Shown here: piece by piece, positions 49,264 to 57,698 of the stretch
How positions within the stretch are numbered: position 1 is the first letter of the stretch
How the letters are laid out: every line of letters begins with the position of its first letter
Position numbers and translations under genes: made by a program
The notes under the pieces: generated by a model
What the model saw: the letters and a program-made list of their open reading frames with translations, nothing else
What the model was told of the DNA's origin: nothing
The model's database searches: none
Assembly (NCBI RefSeq): GCF_024809855.1
Contig: NZ_JANUEM010000016.1
Location: forward strand, 1 to 64,000
Length of the DNA: 64,000 nucleotides
Reading direction: 5' to 3'
Origin: Rheinheimera pacifica
Lineage (GTDB): Bacteria; Pseudomonadota; Gammaproteobacteria; Enterobacterales; Alteromonadaceae

Positions 49264-50450
49264 TAGCGAACCTTACCTGCATGTATCTGAATATATCGTT
49301 GTACCTGCGCTGCTTTTTTATGGTTACCCATCATCCATAATTGCTGCCTGTAAGTTTCGATGCCGAGATAAGGCAACGTATGTGGGCTTACACCTGGGCC
49401 TGAGTTTGGTCCAAATACCAGACCGCAGAATTTTAAGCTGCGACATAAACTGCTGGGCGATAAATTGTTGCCTCCAGCCAAGTTGGGCACCAAATCAAAT
49501 GGGTTATTTCTTACGTCAGTAATTTTCATTCCAAGGCCTGTGGCGATATTTATCAGACGTTCCACATTTGCTCCGCTGCCATGCACTGCCAACTGTTGCA
49601 AACCTAAACGGCCACCATAATGCGCCCGGTAGTGCACCAGTGCAGCATTAAAAATAATTGCGCCCTGACTATGAGCAACCCATTTTACCGCTTTGCCTTG
49701 CTGCTGTGCTTGCGCCAATACTGCAGCTAAATGTTGCGCATTATGGGATTTAGTGCGGCTAAGTTTATCAAATAAGCACTCTGTCAGGTCTAACATACCG
49801 CCATCAGTGGGGTTATGAAACAACGTATAGGCAGATATCGTATCCGAGCTATAAGCCGCCTGGGCATGTACGCCCATTAGCCACGCTGCTTTATTAAGGT
49901 TATTTTGCATGCCATTTACTGCTGCATGTTCAGTGCGAACTTGATTTGTTGGCGCGAACTTTGGAGCAGATAAAACTAATCCTCTAATTTCATCATGATT
50001 TTTAGCGCTATCATAGTGTTGATCGGCATCTCTACCCACATGATAGAGCATAGTGCGTTCAGCTGCGGAGTTTACATTTTCTCCGGTTAATGTTTTGTCG
50101 AAAAATATTTCATCAATCACAACCTGGCCATTGGCCGCCGTGCGGTATTCAATTAAATAATGGTAACTACGAAACGGATATCGGGTGCGGTAGATACGCC
50201 GGAACGGGTTTAAACTGTGCTTGGTAGAGTAGGTTGTGCTGGGGTAGCGGGTAACGTATTCAATCTCTTTCATGACCTGCTGCTGGTCATAATCGTTCAG
50301 GCTGGCCAGCATCAACAGTGCCTGATGAGTCAGCTGCCACTTGTTGACAAAATATTGAGCGGGTAACCGAATACCGTGCTCCTGCGCCAGGTTTTTATCC
50401 AAACCGGTGTAATTAAAAGCCTGTGTTTTTCCAGTATGTATCCAGCTCAT
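49263..50450 (-). CDS. Alpha/beta-hydrolase (lipase-like) protein heading a three-gene cassette
   Basis: 395 aa. C-terminal half has a lipase-type nucleophile elbow VAHSQGAI (Ser261) with plausible partners Asp319 (NNPFDLVP) and His357 (SPHTLPYLG). The first 120 residues contain a separate small domain (RRIYRTRYPFRSYHYLIEYR, then IDEIFFDKT) that looks RelE/ParE-like by eye. No signal peptide. Polymorphic or type VI secretion lipases share the AHSQG elbow and travel with duplicated immunity genes, as here, but no VgrG, PAAR or Rhs marker is present. First gene of the leftward cassette 47570-50450. Confidence 0.75.
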   Translation of the reverse strand: MSWIHTGKTQAFNYTGLDKNLAQEHGIRLPAQYFVNKWQLTHQALLMLASLNDYDQQQVMKEIEYVTRYPSTTYSTKHSLNPFRRIYRTRYPFRSYHYLIEYRTAANGQVVIDEIFFDKTLTGENVNSAAERTMLYHVGRDADQHYDSAKNHDEIRGLVLSAPKFAPTNQVRTEHAAVNGMQNNLNKAAWLMGVHAQAAYSSDTISAYTLFHNPTDGGMLDLTECLFDKLSRTKSHNAQHLAAVLAQAQQQGKAVKWVAHSQGAIIFNAALVHYRAHYGGRLGLQQLAVHGSGANVERLINIATGLGMKITDVRNNPFDLVPNLAGGNNLSPSSLCRSLKFCGLVFGPNSGPGVSPHTLPYLGIETYRQQLWMMGNHKKAAQVQRYIQIHAGKVR

Positions 50451-50571
50451 TTCTAACCTCCCTGTATCTATTTAACTTGCGCAGCATACATAACTTCTTT
50501 TTGTAACTCAATATTCACAAATTAATTTCATTTAAAATGCACTTGCTTAAGTTCGACAAACTGAGGCATCT

Positions 50572-50731
50572 CAGGATATCAACAAACGTATTCAGGATAT
50601 TTAGCAAGACTCTGCCAACGCCCTGCAATCTATGGCACAAAGCAAAATCGACCGAGCTTTCAGTCGTCAGCCAGCAACTACGGAAAGTGCCCTGTGATAT
50701 GAAAAAATCGCTTAATGGTTTTAAACTCTAA
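50572..50731 (+). pseudogene. Decayed copy of the 3' end of the chemoreceptor gene
   Basis: 50572-50650 matches 47138-47212 and 50641-50731 matches 47401-47491 with scattered changes (CAGGATATCAACAAACGTATT is identical in both). A 194-base piece was lost between two AGCAAA repeats, shifting the frame, and CAG became TAG in the first part. Not functional. The three-gene hydrolase cassette lies between the intact gene and this copy. Confidence 0.92.
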
Positions 50732-50746
50732 ACCGTTATGTGTAAG

Positions 50747-50849
50747 TACAGAAACACGAAGCTCTGCAAAAGCGTGGCTTCGTTTTGAGGAATTTAATGG
50801 TCGTTACGATAAGATTTGAATCTCCGATCTCTGACACCCGATGAGAAGC
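50747..50849 (-). pseudogene. Decayed copy of tRNA-Pro 3' half with terminator
   Basis: Aligns base for base, with substitutions, to 55436-55539: TACAGAAAC, a terminator hairpin (CGAAGC/GCTTCG), GGAATTTAATGGTCG, the T-arm and the anticodon 3' side. The T-stem no longer pairs and the 5' half is absent. It is the distal direct repeat of an island inserted at the tRNA-Pro 3' end. Confidence 0.88.
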
Positions 50850-50948
50850 TACTGTAAAGAAATTTTATAATTTAAAAACAATTGGTTGAGTTGGCAGTTT
50901 GTGCTTTTGTCCTACAAAATTACCACTTTGTCGTCAAAATGCAAACTA

Positions 50949-50976
50949 TGCAAATCAACAAGTTAGCGTTATGCTA
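50949..50976 (+). repeat. 28-bp cassette-leader block, copy A
   Basis: TGCAAATCAA-CAA-GTTAGCGTTATGCTA; it differs from the block at 51874-51901 only in the central three bases. Each lies 28-34 bases before the start of an unrelated gene, as the 3' half of an integron attC site would. The stretch 50850-50948 around it is A+T-rich and holds no gene. Confidence 0.8.
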
Positions 50977-51010
50977 CTACTGTATATTGGGGTAAGGAAT
51001 CTATCAGGTC

Positions 51011-51721
51011 ATGAAGCTTAAACATACAAATACAGTATGTCCGTATTGCCGCCAGATCATGAATAGGATCCCAGATCATCCCTTAAGTCGTTCACGCGAA
51101 CATTTAGTGCCAAATACTCTTTTGCAAAAAACCAGGACGAATGGAGATTTTGAATTTTGGGCATGTAAAGGCTGCAACTCAGATAAATCAAACTTGGACT
51201 TTATTTTGGGAACTGTTGCTAAAAGCCAGTCTGAATGCGTTGACTTGGCGGTTAATGCATTTATCAAAGCTGTTGATTACAGGGGTAGTCAAGAAAGGTT
51301 CTTAGATATGATCCGGTCAGGAAAAAAAATGCCTGACGGCTCTATAGCACTAAAAATACCGGTTAGTGGTTTGGAAATGGCTAAGTACTGCACTTATCTC
51401 GGGCAGGGCGCCTATTTCCTGAAGAATGGCATACCAATGTCTAAGAGTATGCACATTGTATTATTTGAGGTATTCAACAGCCATGTTGCAAAAGAGCTTG
51501 AACATAGATATCGACAACAGTGGGGTACAAATGCGTATCGTGATTTAGAGCAGAATTCATATACCCGAGTGTTTGCACCTGGTGAAGCAATCATGTGGAT
51601 GCGCAACGGTCAGGTAATGTTTGTCTTCCATGACAGATTCGTATTGATATTGAGAATTGTCAGACGAACAAAAGCAAATTTAATTAAGCTTGACCAATGC
51701 TCTTACGAATTTTATAGATAG
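51011..51721 (+). CDS. HNH-type zinc-binding nuclease-like protein
   Basis: 236 aa. N-terminal CPYC (residues 11-14) and CKGC (about 53-56) would hold a structural zinc; between them SREHLVPNTL and after them NSDKSNLD complete an HNH/His-Me finger pattern. The C-terminal 150 residues are unrecognised. A+T-rich, inside the tRNA-Pro island, with a shared leader block upstream. Could act in DNA defence or mobility; unproven. Confidence 0.75.
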   Translation: MKLKHTNTVCPYCRQIMNRIPDHPLSRSREHLVPNTLLQKTRTNGDFEFWACKGCNSDKSNLDFILGTVAKSQSECVDLAVNAFIKAVDYRGSQERFLDMIRSGKKMPDGSIALKIPVSGLEMAKYCTYLGQGAYFLKNGIPMSKSMHIVLFEVFNSHVAKELEHRYRQQWGTNAYRDLEQNSYTRVFAPGEAIMWMRNGQVMFVFHDRFVLILRIVRRTKANLIKLDQCSYEFYR

Positions 51722-51747
51722 CACTCAACTCAAACCATTTACTCATC

Positions 51748-51901
51748 ATATAGCCAGCTTCGCCGCAAGTACTTCCATCCTCTGCACATGGCCTTCCGGG
51801 TATATTTTCGTTGACTTATTAACGGTGTGTACAGCTAGGAAAAGTACAGATTTGAAATACAAATTCAAGATTTGCAAATCAATGTGTTAGCGTTATGCTA
51901 T
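51748..51901 (+). repeat. Inter-cassette region: shared trailer block plus leader block copy B
   Basis: 51748-51831 aligns with the sequence after the next gene (52687-52716 joined to 54037-54097 once the IS is removed): both begin TATAGCCAG and share GGTATAT-TTCGTTGACTT and CGGTGTG. 51874-51901 is the second copy of the leader block (TGCAAATCAA-TGT-GTTAGCGTTATGCTA). Repeating trailer-leader units between unrelated genes is a cassette-array layout. Confidence 0.75.
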
Positions 51902-51929
51902 CGCCATATATTATGGCGAGGGATGACGC

Positions 51930-52691
51930 ATGCTTTACCAGTTTTTTGTCGACGCTAATGGTAGTAACAAACGAGCATCATCTATAGCCATGATCATGTT
52001 ATTTGCGACCGGATTTATTCCAATATATCTTGGATTGAAGGTGACAGATTTAGACATAGATATAAGTTGGTTTGGTAAGATTGTGGTCAGCCATCCCGAT
52101 AAAATTGTAATGATATACTTGGTTTCATCAGTTTTTTCTGTTCTCCGATTTTATCTTCATAACAAAAAAGAATACCTATATGTTAAAACAAGCTGCCTCC
52201 GTTACTTTTTCAGAACTTCGGCTGGATTTGGTTTTATCAGACAGTATGTACTAAACAAGGATGCGTCTTTTTTCATTGGTCCTATAGAGAATAAAGATGA
52301 TGATTTTTCGTTTACTATCAGTGGTTACTGCAATAGTACTGACAATAGTCCATCTGAGAAGTTTGAAACATCGGTAGGGCCAAGGGGTGGGGTGATACAT
52401 AAGTTAGAAATCGAGCATGTAAACAAAGAAAATATCAATATAAATTATCTAAGGCACGCAACTGAGTGGGGAGTGGTCGTTCAGAGGTTTGAAGAAGGCC
52501 AAACTTCTATTGTGCGAACTGTTTGGGCTTCACCTAAAAGTTTGCGGCTCAAAGCCATTATGACACTTGGCAGCTTTTGTGCGTTTCCTAAACAGCTGAT
52601 GATGGATCTAACTGTTTTGGATTTTTTAGTACCCGTTCTACTAAACTTAGGCCTCTGTTATTTTATACTGTTTAATATGATATTTTTATAG
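51930..52691 (+). CDS. Membrane protein of unknown function
   Basis: 253 aa with two N-terminal helices (about 18-38 and 52-70), a soluble middle domain (about 85-215) and a C-terminal hydrophobic helix (about 228-250). No family recognised. A+T-rich codon use unlike the core genes nearby. Stop codon lies inside the shared trailer block. Preceded by GAGGG and leader block B. SMODS- or Cap15-like membrane effectors have a similar layout, but no motif supports it. Confidence 0.65.
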   Translation: MLYQFFVDANGSNKRASSIAMIMLFATGFIPIYLGLKVTDLDIDISWFGKIVVSHPDKIVMIYLVSSVFSVLRFYLHNKKEYLYVKTSCLRYFFRTSAGFGFIRQYVLNKDASFFIGPIENKDDDFSFTISGYCNSTDNSPSEKFETSVGPRGGVIHKLEIEHVNKENININYLRHATEWGVVVQRFEEGQTSIVRTVWASPKSLRLKAIMTLGSFCAFPKQLMMDLTVLDFLVPVLLNLGLCYFILFNMIFL

Positions 52692-52755
52692 CCAGTACCG
52701 CGGCTGGAACTTCAACTGAATCGTACCGGTAAATTCGGAGGCGGATTTGTTTGAG

Positions 52756-53700
52756 TCATGCTGCCGTATCTTGCTTTAATTGTCGATAATAGTTTTCCTC
52801 ATATTCAGCTGGCGGGATATCGCCAATCGAGCTCAGTAATCTGCTATTGTTAAACCAGTCTACCCAATCCAGCGTTGCAAGCTCAACCTGCTCCAACCCT
52901 CGCCAAGGGCCGTCTTTATAAATGACCTCGGCTTTGTACAGGCCGTTAATTGTCTCTGCTAATGCATTGTCATACGAGTCCCCAACACTGCCGACAGACG
53001 CGGTAAAGCCTACTTCTGATAATCGCTCTGAGTATCGTATCGAGACATACTGGCTTCCTCTGTCGCTGTGATGAATGACGCCTTTCGGCTTGCCCCTGGC
53101 CCATAAAGCCTGCTCCAGTGCATCCAGAATTAACGGCGTCTGCATCGACTTCATTACCCTCCAGCCTACAACTTTACGGGAGAACACATCGGTGACGAAG
53201 GCGACGTAAACGAAGCCTGACCAAGTGGCTACATAGGTAATATCCGCCACCCAAAGCTGGTTTGGCCGACTTACAGTAAACTCCCGGTTCACCAGATCCA
53301 GTGGTGTTGCAGCACTCTCATCAGGGAGCGTCGTGACACAACGACGCCCTCGTCGCACACCCTGTATCCCAAGAATGCTCATCAGTCTGGCAACGGTACA
53401 GCGAGCCACCGTAAAGTCCTCACGCCTCAGTTGCTTCCAGACCTTCCTGATACCATAGCATTGCCGATTGTCCTGCCATACACGCAGAATCTCTGGCTTT
53501 AACGCCTCATCCTGATGATAACGCTGACAGCGCAGCTGTGGCCGGGCTGCAAGTGACTTGCACCGAAAATACGTTGATGGCGCGATTTGCAGCACACGGC
53601 AAATCGGCTCGACACCATGCAACGCTCGGTGCGAATCAATGAACTGGATTATTTCTTCGGTTTGCGCAGGACGGCCTGCCCGTCGGCTCCGCTTGGGCAA
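52756..53700 (-). CDS. IS3-family transposase OrfB (DDE catalytic part)
   Basis: 314 aa. rve-type core with DDE residues in [19 protein letters not shown] and [15 protein letters not shown], preceded by the HTH_21 region ([22 protein letters not shown]). It begins at TTG within a run of T and overlaps orfA by 65 bases. Its frame is offset +1 (equivalently -2) to orfA, not the usual -1, so the copy may be out of register or orfB starts independently. Confidence 0.9.
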   Translation of the reverse strand: MPKRSRRAGRPAQTEEIIQFIDSHRALHGVEPICRVLQIAPSTYFRCKSLAARPQLRCQRYHQDEALKPEILRVWQDNRQCYGIRKVWKQLRREDFTVARCTVARLMSILGIQGVRRGRRCVTTLPDESAATPLDLVNREFTVSRPNQLWVADITYVATWSGFVYVAFVTDVFSRKVVGWRVMKSMQTPLILDALEQALWARGKPKGVIHHSDRGSQYVSIRYSERLSEVGFTASVGSVGDSYDNALAETINGLYKAEVIYKDGPWRGLEQVELATLDWVDWFNNSRLLSSIGDIPPAEYEENYYRQLKQDTAA

Positions 53701-53986
53701 AAAACGCCGCAGCTTTCTTCAGGATCTCGTTGGCCTGCTTAAGCTCTTTGTTTTCTCGCTCAAGTTGTTTGATCTTGGCTGCGGCATCGGTAGTAATACC
53801 TGGCCTTTTGCCTGAGTCCACCTCGATTCGATTAACCCAAGCCCTTAACGTCTCAGGTGTACAACCAATTTTTGATGAAATAGACACCAGCGCCGCCCAT
53901 CTCGATGGGTGATCATGCTCTGAGGTTAAAACCATACGAACTGCGCGTTCGCGTACTTCTGCGGAATAAGTTGTTCTTTTGTTCAT
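53636..53986 (-). CDS. IS3-family transposase OrfA (DNA-binding part)
   Basis: 116 aa. Helix-turn-helix ([26 protein letters not shown]) and a leucine-zipper-like coil ([21 protein letters not shown]) typical of IS3/IS911 OrfA. In the standard family orfA and orfB are joined by frameshifting at a slippery run; a T6 run (complement of 53699-53704) lies in the overlap. Confidence 0.9.
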   Translation of the reverse strand: MNKRTTYSAEVRERAVRMVLTSEHDHPSRWAALVSISSKIGCTPETLRAWVNRIEVDSGKRPGITTDAAAKIKQLERENKELKQANEILKKAAAFFAQAEPTGRPSCANRRNNPVH

Positions 53987-54036
53987 GGACTAATTCTCTC
54001 AAGAAAATTAGCCTCCGACAAACCCGGTATGATTCA

Positions 54037-54221
54037 AACCCACTACACATGCCTTTTCTGGTATATCTTCGTTGACTTGGCATCGGTGTGCGTTGCCTAT
54101 GCCTGCTGGTCTTTGCCGATGTCGGTGAGCAGGTGAATGGATAAGTGCGTACTTCGTGGAACATCGGCCTTCCTTCTGCTGCCAAGTTGTTGAGTACATT
54201 TAAACGTTAGCCTGGGCTAAA
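54037..54221 (+). repeat. Trailer block (right part) forming a long imperfect palindrome
   Basis: After the IS the trailer block resumes (GGTATATCTTCGTTGACTT as at 51800). It then folds: ACTTGGCA (54075-54082) with TGCCAAGT (54180-54187), inside it CCTGCT (54102-54107) with AGCAGG (54128-54133), and CCGA/TCGG at the tip. It ends AACGTTAGCC, similar to the leader block. The nested palindrome is attC-like, but no canonical RYYYAAC/GTTRRRY pair was found. Confidence 0.6.
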
Positions 54222-54297
54222 TGCAGTTCCCATTAACACTTACTTTGTAAATGAGCTATCGTTAATTGATTGCTTTTTATACAAAAAGGTTTATTGC

Positions 54298-55395
54298 ATG
54301 ACAGCACCTCTAAATTTGATAATCAAAGATCGTCAACGGCTACAAAATCCTTTTGCACATCTCGATGATGAAGGGGAATTTAGCGCCGATATGCCCAGCC
54401 AATTTGCTGCCACTAACATAAATAAAGCTCAAGCTGATATTGCTGCGGCTAATGGAGGTCCTCGGCACCCGTATGAAGTGTTAGCCAATCAGATTGATGA
54501 TGAAATTAAAGTGCCACCATCTTTAAATGCTTATCCGGGTATTCCTGCTACAACGTATGAAAGCAAAGAACTGCACGAAGGCTACAAAGGTAACCTGAAC
54601 CGCTACGCAGTAGCGGCAAACCAGGAAGAAGATGAGTTTTTATCCGTTGGCGGTAATAACAAACAGAACTTACCTTTACCGCTGCTGCAATTTAATCAGC
54701 TTGTTACGGATAGCAAAGGCAAAATTAGTTACAAGCATATCGAAGAGGCAGCACGAAAACTCGCTCATGCCATATGGTATCAGAAAGAAGCACTGTGGCC
54801 GGATGGTGTACCTGATGATCCGGCAGAGTTGCTGAACCCTGAAAAGGCGTTTGAACTGTTGGGCTATAAGGTATTTAAAAGAAGCTCATTGGGTGTGATT
54901 GAAGGTGATATTGATGTCGCTGGAATTATAGACAAAGATAATCGAACAGCAGAACTCTCTCTGTTAATGCCACCTGAAATTATGAATTTTACAGCTGCCC
55001 ATGAGGTAGGGCATGCCATTATGCATCAGCAGTCTGGTTTACATCGTGACAGACCATTGGATGGCAGTGGCGCTGTACCCCGCGACCATATTGAGCTTGA
55101 AGCAGACAAGTTTGCAGTATATTTTTTAATGCCTGCCAAATTAGTAACCAGCCGCTTTAAGGCACGGTTCTCAGAGGACGTGTTGTTACGGGATAACCTG
55201 CAATATCTGCTTAATAGTAGTAATGATAAGCGCATCGAAAAGGAGCTCTCGACCAAACGGGGGTTAGCGAGAGCTTTGGCAGGTTTGGATCGTATAAACG
55301 GTGAAGCAGTATTCTCGCTTGCTGAGCAGTTTAAGGTTTCCATAGGAGCAATGGCTATTCGGCTGGAAGAGTTGGACTTGATACCAGAATACTAA
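54298..55395 (+). CDS. ImmA/IrrE-family zinc metallopeptidase domain protein
   Basis: 365 aa. The zinc-protease motif HExxH is seen as AAHEVGHAI near residue 238, with a downstream Glu in IELEADKFAVYFLMPA, the ImmA/IrrE (COG2856) pattern. The first 150 residues are a separate unrecognised region. No partner Xre-type regulator is adjacent, unlike phage ImmA. Last gene of the island before tRNA-Pro. Such proteins cleave repressors in phage and stress systems. Confidence 0.85.
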   Translation: MTAPLNLIIKDRQRLQNPFAHLDDEGEFSADMPSQFAATNINKAQADIAAANGGPRHPYEVLANQIDDEIKVPPSLNAYPGIPATTYESKELHEGYKGNLNRYAVAANQEEDEFLSVGGNNKQNLPLPLLQFNQLVTDSKGKISYKHIEEAARKLAHAIWYQKEALWPDGVPDDPAELLNPEKAFELLGYKVFKRSSLGVIEGDIDVAGIIDKDNRTAELSLLMPPEIMNFTAAHEVGHAIMHQQSGLHRDRPLDGSGAVPRDHIELEADKFAVYFLMPAKLVTSRFKARFSEDVLLRDNLQYLLNSSNDKRIEKELSTKRGLARALAGLDRINGEAVFSLAEQFKVSIGAMAIRLEELDLIPEY

Positions 55396-55446
55396 ATTTG
55401 CGCTTAAGGCCGATAAACCGGCTTTAGATGTTGGCTACAGAAACAA

Positions 55447-55470
55447 CAAAGCCCCGCTTTTGCGGGGCTT
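55447..55470. terminator. Terminator of tRNA-Pro, also facing the metallopeptidase gene
   Basis: AAAGCCCCGC and GCGGGGCTTT pair perfectly around TTTT. Followed by GTTTT on the plus strand and by GTTGTTT on the minus strand, so it can serve both transcripts. A decayed copy exists at 50757-50783. Confidence 0.88.
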
Positions 55471-55486
55471 TGTTTTGGGGAATTTA

Positions 55487-55563
<77 letters not shown>

Positions 55564-55720
55564 GACGTAGCGCGTATCATAATGATTCCCCGCCAGAATG
55601 CAATGCTGTATCGCCTGACTGCAGCAATTTTCGCCAGTTTAACAATAGCCTGCTGAGCAATTAAGTAACCATTCAGTCTTTACTGCTATTAGTTAGGTTG
55701 CACTAACGGAGGGCAAATTA

Positions 55721-56695
55721 ATGAAACAGACAATACTGACAAGTGCAGTGCTGGCGTCGTTGACGTTACTGGCTGCGTGCGACAGCGACTCAGACGACGA
55801 TGATATACAACCACAGATGACCCGCTTTAGTTTGGCAGTAAGCGATGCACCGGTAAATGGCGCTAAAGTCGTTATGTTGTGTTTTAGTGAAATTGAGTTA
55901 ACCGGTAATGGCGTGGGCAATCAGAGTTTTACCGTGGGGGATGACGACGCGGCAGCAGAGGCGAATGATGAATGCCGTGATGCGCAGGGGACAATTATTC
56001 CTAATACGCGCGGGGTAGATTTACTGCTGCTTGATGGCGCTAAGTCTGAAGCGCTTTTAACCGATGCTGATATTGAAGCCGGCAATTATGGCCAGCTACG
56101 GCTGGAAATTGCCTCCGGCAGTTATGTCGAGTTGGAAGATGGCATGCGGGAGCCATTACAGGTGCCGTCAAATGAATTAAAGCTGGGCAGTTTAACACTG
56201 GTTGAAGGCGGCAATGCTAATTACACACTGGAGTTTGATTTACGTAAGGCGCTGATTAACCCGCCAGGGCAAAATGGTTATTTCCTTAAACCAACCGGCT
56301 TGCGCTTGGTTAACAACACTGAGGTTGGCCATTTAACCGGCCAGGTAGCAGAAGGGTTGCTGATCAATAATAACTGCACAGTAGCCCCGGCTGATGCCTC
56401 TGTGCCGGTAGCGGCGGTGTATTTGTACCAGGGGGCTGATCGGCCACTGGATGAGTTAGCTGATAATGGCGGCGATAATACCTATCAGCCTTATGCCAGC
56501 ACCAACGTATATTTTGATGGTGTAAGCGAGTACCACTACAGTATTGGCTTTATTCAGGCTGATAACTATACCGTAGCGCTAAGTTGTGACGTAGACGACA
56601 ACCCGGAAGCGGCCGACGATATCGCCTTTTTACAGGCAAAAAATGTGGTGGTAAGCCCTACAGCAACACCGGTTGAAATAGACTTTATCGACTAA
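55721..56695 (+). CDS. DUF4382-type lipoprotein
   Basis: 324 aa with a lipoprotein signal, lipobox LLAAC (Cys20), followed by a very acidic stretch (DSDSDDDD). The mature part has the DUF4382 pattern: FSLAVSDAPVNGAKVVMLCFSEIEL, LLLLDG, and LPPGxY-like GNYGQLRLEI. Surface or periplasmic beta-sandwich of unknown function. Seven cysteines in the mature chain may form disulfides. GGAGG lies 8 bases upstream. Confidence 0.85.
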   Translation: MKQTILTSAVLASLTLLAACDSDSDDDDIQPQMTRFSLAVSDAPVNGAKVVMLCFSEIELTGNGVGNQSFTVGDDDAAAEANDECRDAQGTIIPNTRGVDLLLLDGAKSEALLTDADIEAGNYGQLRLEIASGSYVELEDGMREPLQVPSNELKLGSLTLVEGGNANYTLEFDLRKALINPPGQNGYFLKPTGLRLVNNTEVGHLTGQVAEGLLINNNCTVAPADASVPVAAVYLYQGADRPLDELADNGGDNTYQPYASTNVYFDGVSEYHYSIGFIQADNYTVALSCDVDDNPEAADDIAFLQAKNVVVSPTATPVEIDFID

Positions 56696-56798
56696 GCAGC
56701 TTATCAGCGTAATGAATGGCCGCTATTGCTGCGGCCAGCTATCACGTTTTACGCTTTTTTGTTAATATAGCCGTCTTTACGTCTTCGGGTGTGTCGCT

Positions 56799-57671
56799 GT
56801 GCTGTGGATCCCTTTTACCTTGCTGGCTGCATTTATGCAGGCCTGGCGCAATGCGTTTCAAAAACAACTTAGCAAAGATGTTAGCGTAGCCGGTGTTACG
56901 CTGGCGCGGTTTATCTGGGCATCGCCTTTAGCGGCGCTTTATTTGTATGTGTTATACCAGTGGCAACCAGCAGCTATGCCGGTGTTTAGCGGCCATTTTG
57001 CCGGTTTTATTATTGCCGCCTCTCTGGCACAAATACTGGCTACGGCACTAATGGTAAAGCTGTTTAAGTTACGAAACTACGCTATAGGTGCCGGCCTGGC
57101 AAAAAGTGAAGCCGTGTTGGCGGCGGTGCTGGGCGTAGTGTTTTTTAGTGAGTCGTTAACCTTACTCGGCTGGTTTGGTGTTGCTTTAGGAGGCTTCGCG
57201 GTATTTTTACTCAGTGGTGCCAGTTTGCGCCAGTTATCCGTGTCGGTGCTGTTGCTGGGCCTTGGCAGCGGTTTAGCCTTTGCACTGACATCCTTATGGG
57301 TGCGGCAGGCCAGTTTAGTTATGGGTTTACCGTTTCCATACGGTGCAGCCTGGGTATTATTGCTGGTTATTATGCTGCAAACGCTGTTATTGCTGCTGTG
57401 GTTAACGTTGAAAGACAGGCCGACATTAACGGCTTTATGGCAGCGGCCTAAACTTACCTTACTGATCAGCCTGTGCAGCTGCATTGGCTCCGTTGGCTGG
57501 TTTACCGCCATGAGCCTGGAGTCGGTGGCGCTGGTAAAAACACTGGGGCAGGTTGAAGTGCTGTTTATGTTACTGATTTCGGCTTTTGTATTTAAAGAAA
57601 AACTGCAAAAAGCTGACCACTGGGGGCTGGCGCTGATAGTAGTGGCCGCTATTGCGGTAATGTGGGCCTGA
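56799..57671 (+). CDS. EamA/DMT-family transporter
   Basis: 290 aa, about nine to ten membrane spans, EamA repeats (WRNAFQKQLSKDVSVAGVTLARF; SVALVKTLGQVEVLFMLLISAFVFKE). GTG start at 56799 is weakly supported by an upstream GGGTG. Substrate unknown. Convergent with the aminopeptidase gene. Confidence 0.86.
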   Translation: MLWIPFTLLAAFMQAWRNAFQKQLSKDVSVAGVTLARFIWASPLAALYLYVLYQWQPAAMPVFSGHFAGFIIAASLAQILATALMVKLFKLRNYAIGAGLAKSEAVLAAVLGVVFFSESLTLLGWFGVALGGFAVFLLSGASLRQLSVSVLLLGLGSGLAFALTSLWVRQASLVMGLPFPYGAAWVLLLVIMLQTLLLLLWLTLKDRPTLTALWQRPKLTLLISLCSCIGSVGWFTAMSLESVALVKTLGQVEVLFMLLISAFVFKEKLQKADHWGLALIVVAAIAVMWA

Positions 57672-57698
57672 GGCTGGCGCCTCAGGCAGTGGCTTTTA

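Larger units (their letters stand above)
52717..54036. mobile_element. IS3-family insertion sequence with 3-bp target duplication
   Basis: 1320 bp bounded by imperfect terminal inverted repeats: left TGAATCGTACCGG with TCGGAGGC, right (complement) TGAATCATACCGG with TCGGAGGC. The bases AAC flank both ends (52714-52716 and 54037-54039), a 3-bp duplication as usual for the IS3 group. Two overlapping ORFs read leftward. It interrupts the trailer block behind the membrane-protein gene. Confidence 0.92.

Noticed and set aside
51722-51905. Canonical integron attC site
   Set aside because: Cassette-like repeats are real, but no RYYYAAC/GTTRRRY core pair and no integron integrase are in the window; kept only as attC-like.
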